Assembly (NCBI RefSeq): GCF_023509475.1
Contig: NZ_JAKSDZ010000015.1
Span: 1 to 64,000, forward strand
Direction of reading: 5' to 3'
DNA: 64,000 nucleotides
From: Aestuariirhabdus haliotis
Lineage (GTDB): Bacteria; Pseudomonadota; Gammaproteobacteria; Pseudomonadales; Aestuariirhabdaceae
The notes under the pieces were generated by a model. It was not told the origin of the DNA. It did no database searches and saw only the letters and a program-made list of their open reading frames with translations. Both the position numbers and the translations under genes were made by a program. Below, piece after piece: positions 63,963 to 64,000 of the stretch (positions within the stretch are counted from its first letter, which is position 1; each line of letters starts with the position of its first letter).

Positions 63963-64000
63963 CGGTCCCAATTGTCGCTGGCTCAAATCATAAATTTGAC

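Noticed and set aside
1-64000. CRISPR arrays, insertion sequences, integrases, rRNA
   Set aside because: None of the repeat patterns, transposase or integrase motifs, or rRNA sequences was seen in the window.

Overview
The window comes from a Gram-negative, probably marine gammaproteobacterium of the Pseudomonadales/Cellvibrionales type. The evidence is the housekeeping order lolB-ispE-tRNA-Gln-prs-rplY-pth-ychF on one strand and hemA-prfA-prmC-moeB on the other, together with many Tat, Sec and lipoprotein signals. The genus cannot be read from the sequence. No rRNA, CRISPR array, insertion sequence or prophage was seen.

Region 1 (0-23.5 kb) is a complete [NiFe]-hydrogenase locus. A PAS histidine kinase (HupT/HoxJ type) is followed by a signal-less sensor hydrogenase (HupU, HupV). 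After an exported agmatine-deiminase-like gene and a small lipoprotein gene on the other strand comes one long run of genes: hybO-hybA-hybB-hybC-hybD-hypC1-hybE-hupK-like-hypA-hypB-hupR/hoxA-hypF-hypC2-hypD-hypE-hypX. The structural enzyme resembles E. coli hydrogenase 2 (group 1c). Its regulation (HupUV/HupT/HupR) and part of its maturation (HypX, HupK-like) are of the kind found in aerobic H2 oxidisers. A well-spaced sigma-54 promoter candidate lies ahead of hybO, and the regulator carries the sigma-54 contact loop.

Region 2 (23.7-30.2 kb) is an iron-responsive periplasmic cluster: a MauG-like di-heme protein, then tandem Fur boxes, imelysin, a DUF1111 c-type haem protein, a second imelysin and a DUF1513 protein.

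Region 3 (30.2-34.7 kb) is AT-rich accessory DNA with orphan hypothetical genes, a sterol-desaturase-family protein, a small gene broken by a stop codon and a 13-bp repeat.

Region 4 (34.7-41.0 kb) is the most interesting part: a minus-strand operon of two di-heme peroxidases, a Tat-exported Rieske protein and an AioA-like molybdopterin oxidoreductase. This composition matches the iodate reductase cluster idrABP1P2, here with the peroxidase genes first. A divergent pseudoazurin-like cupredoxin gene lies next to it. Together with the hydrogenase, this suggests an organism able to couple H2 or organic electron donors to periplasmic iodate reduction.

Region 5 (41-52.5 kb) holds an AGCS symporter, a DUF4062 protein, a membrane-anchored methyltransferase, a chemoreceptor, threonine aldolase, a DUF6279 lipoprotein, a PCuAC/Sco copper-delivery set, TatD and a TetR regulator. 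Region 6 (52.5-64 kb) is core housekeeping with three tRNA genes, two of them identical tRNA-Gln copies.
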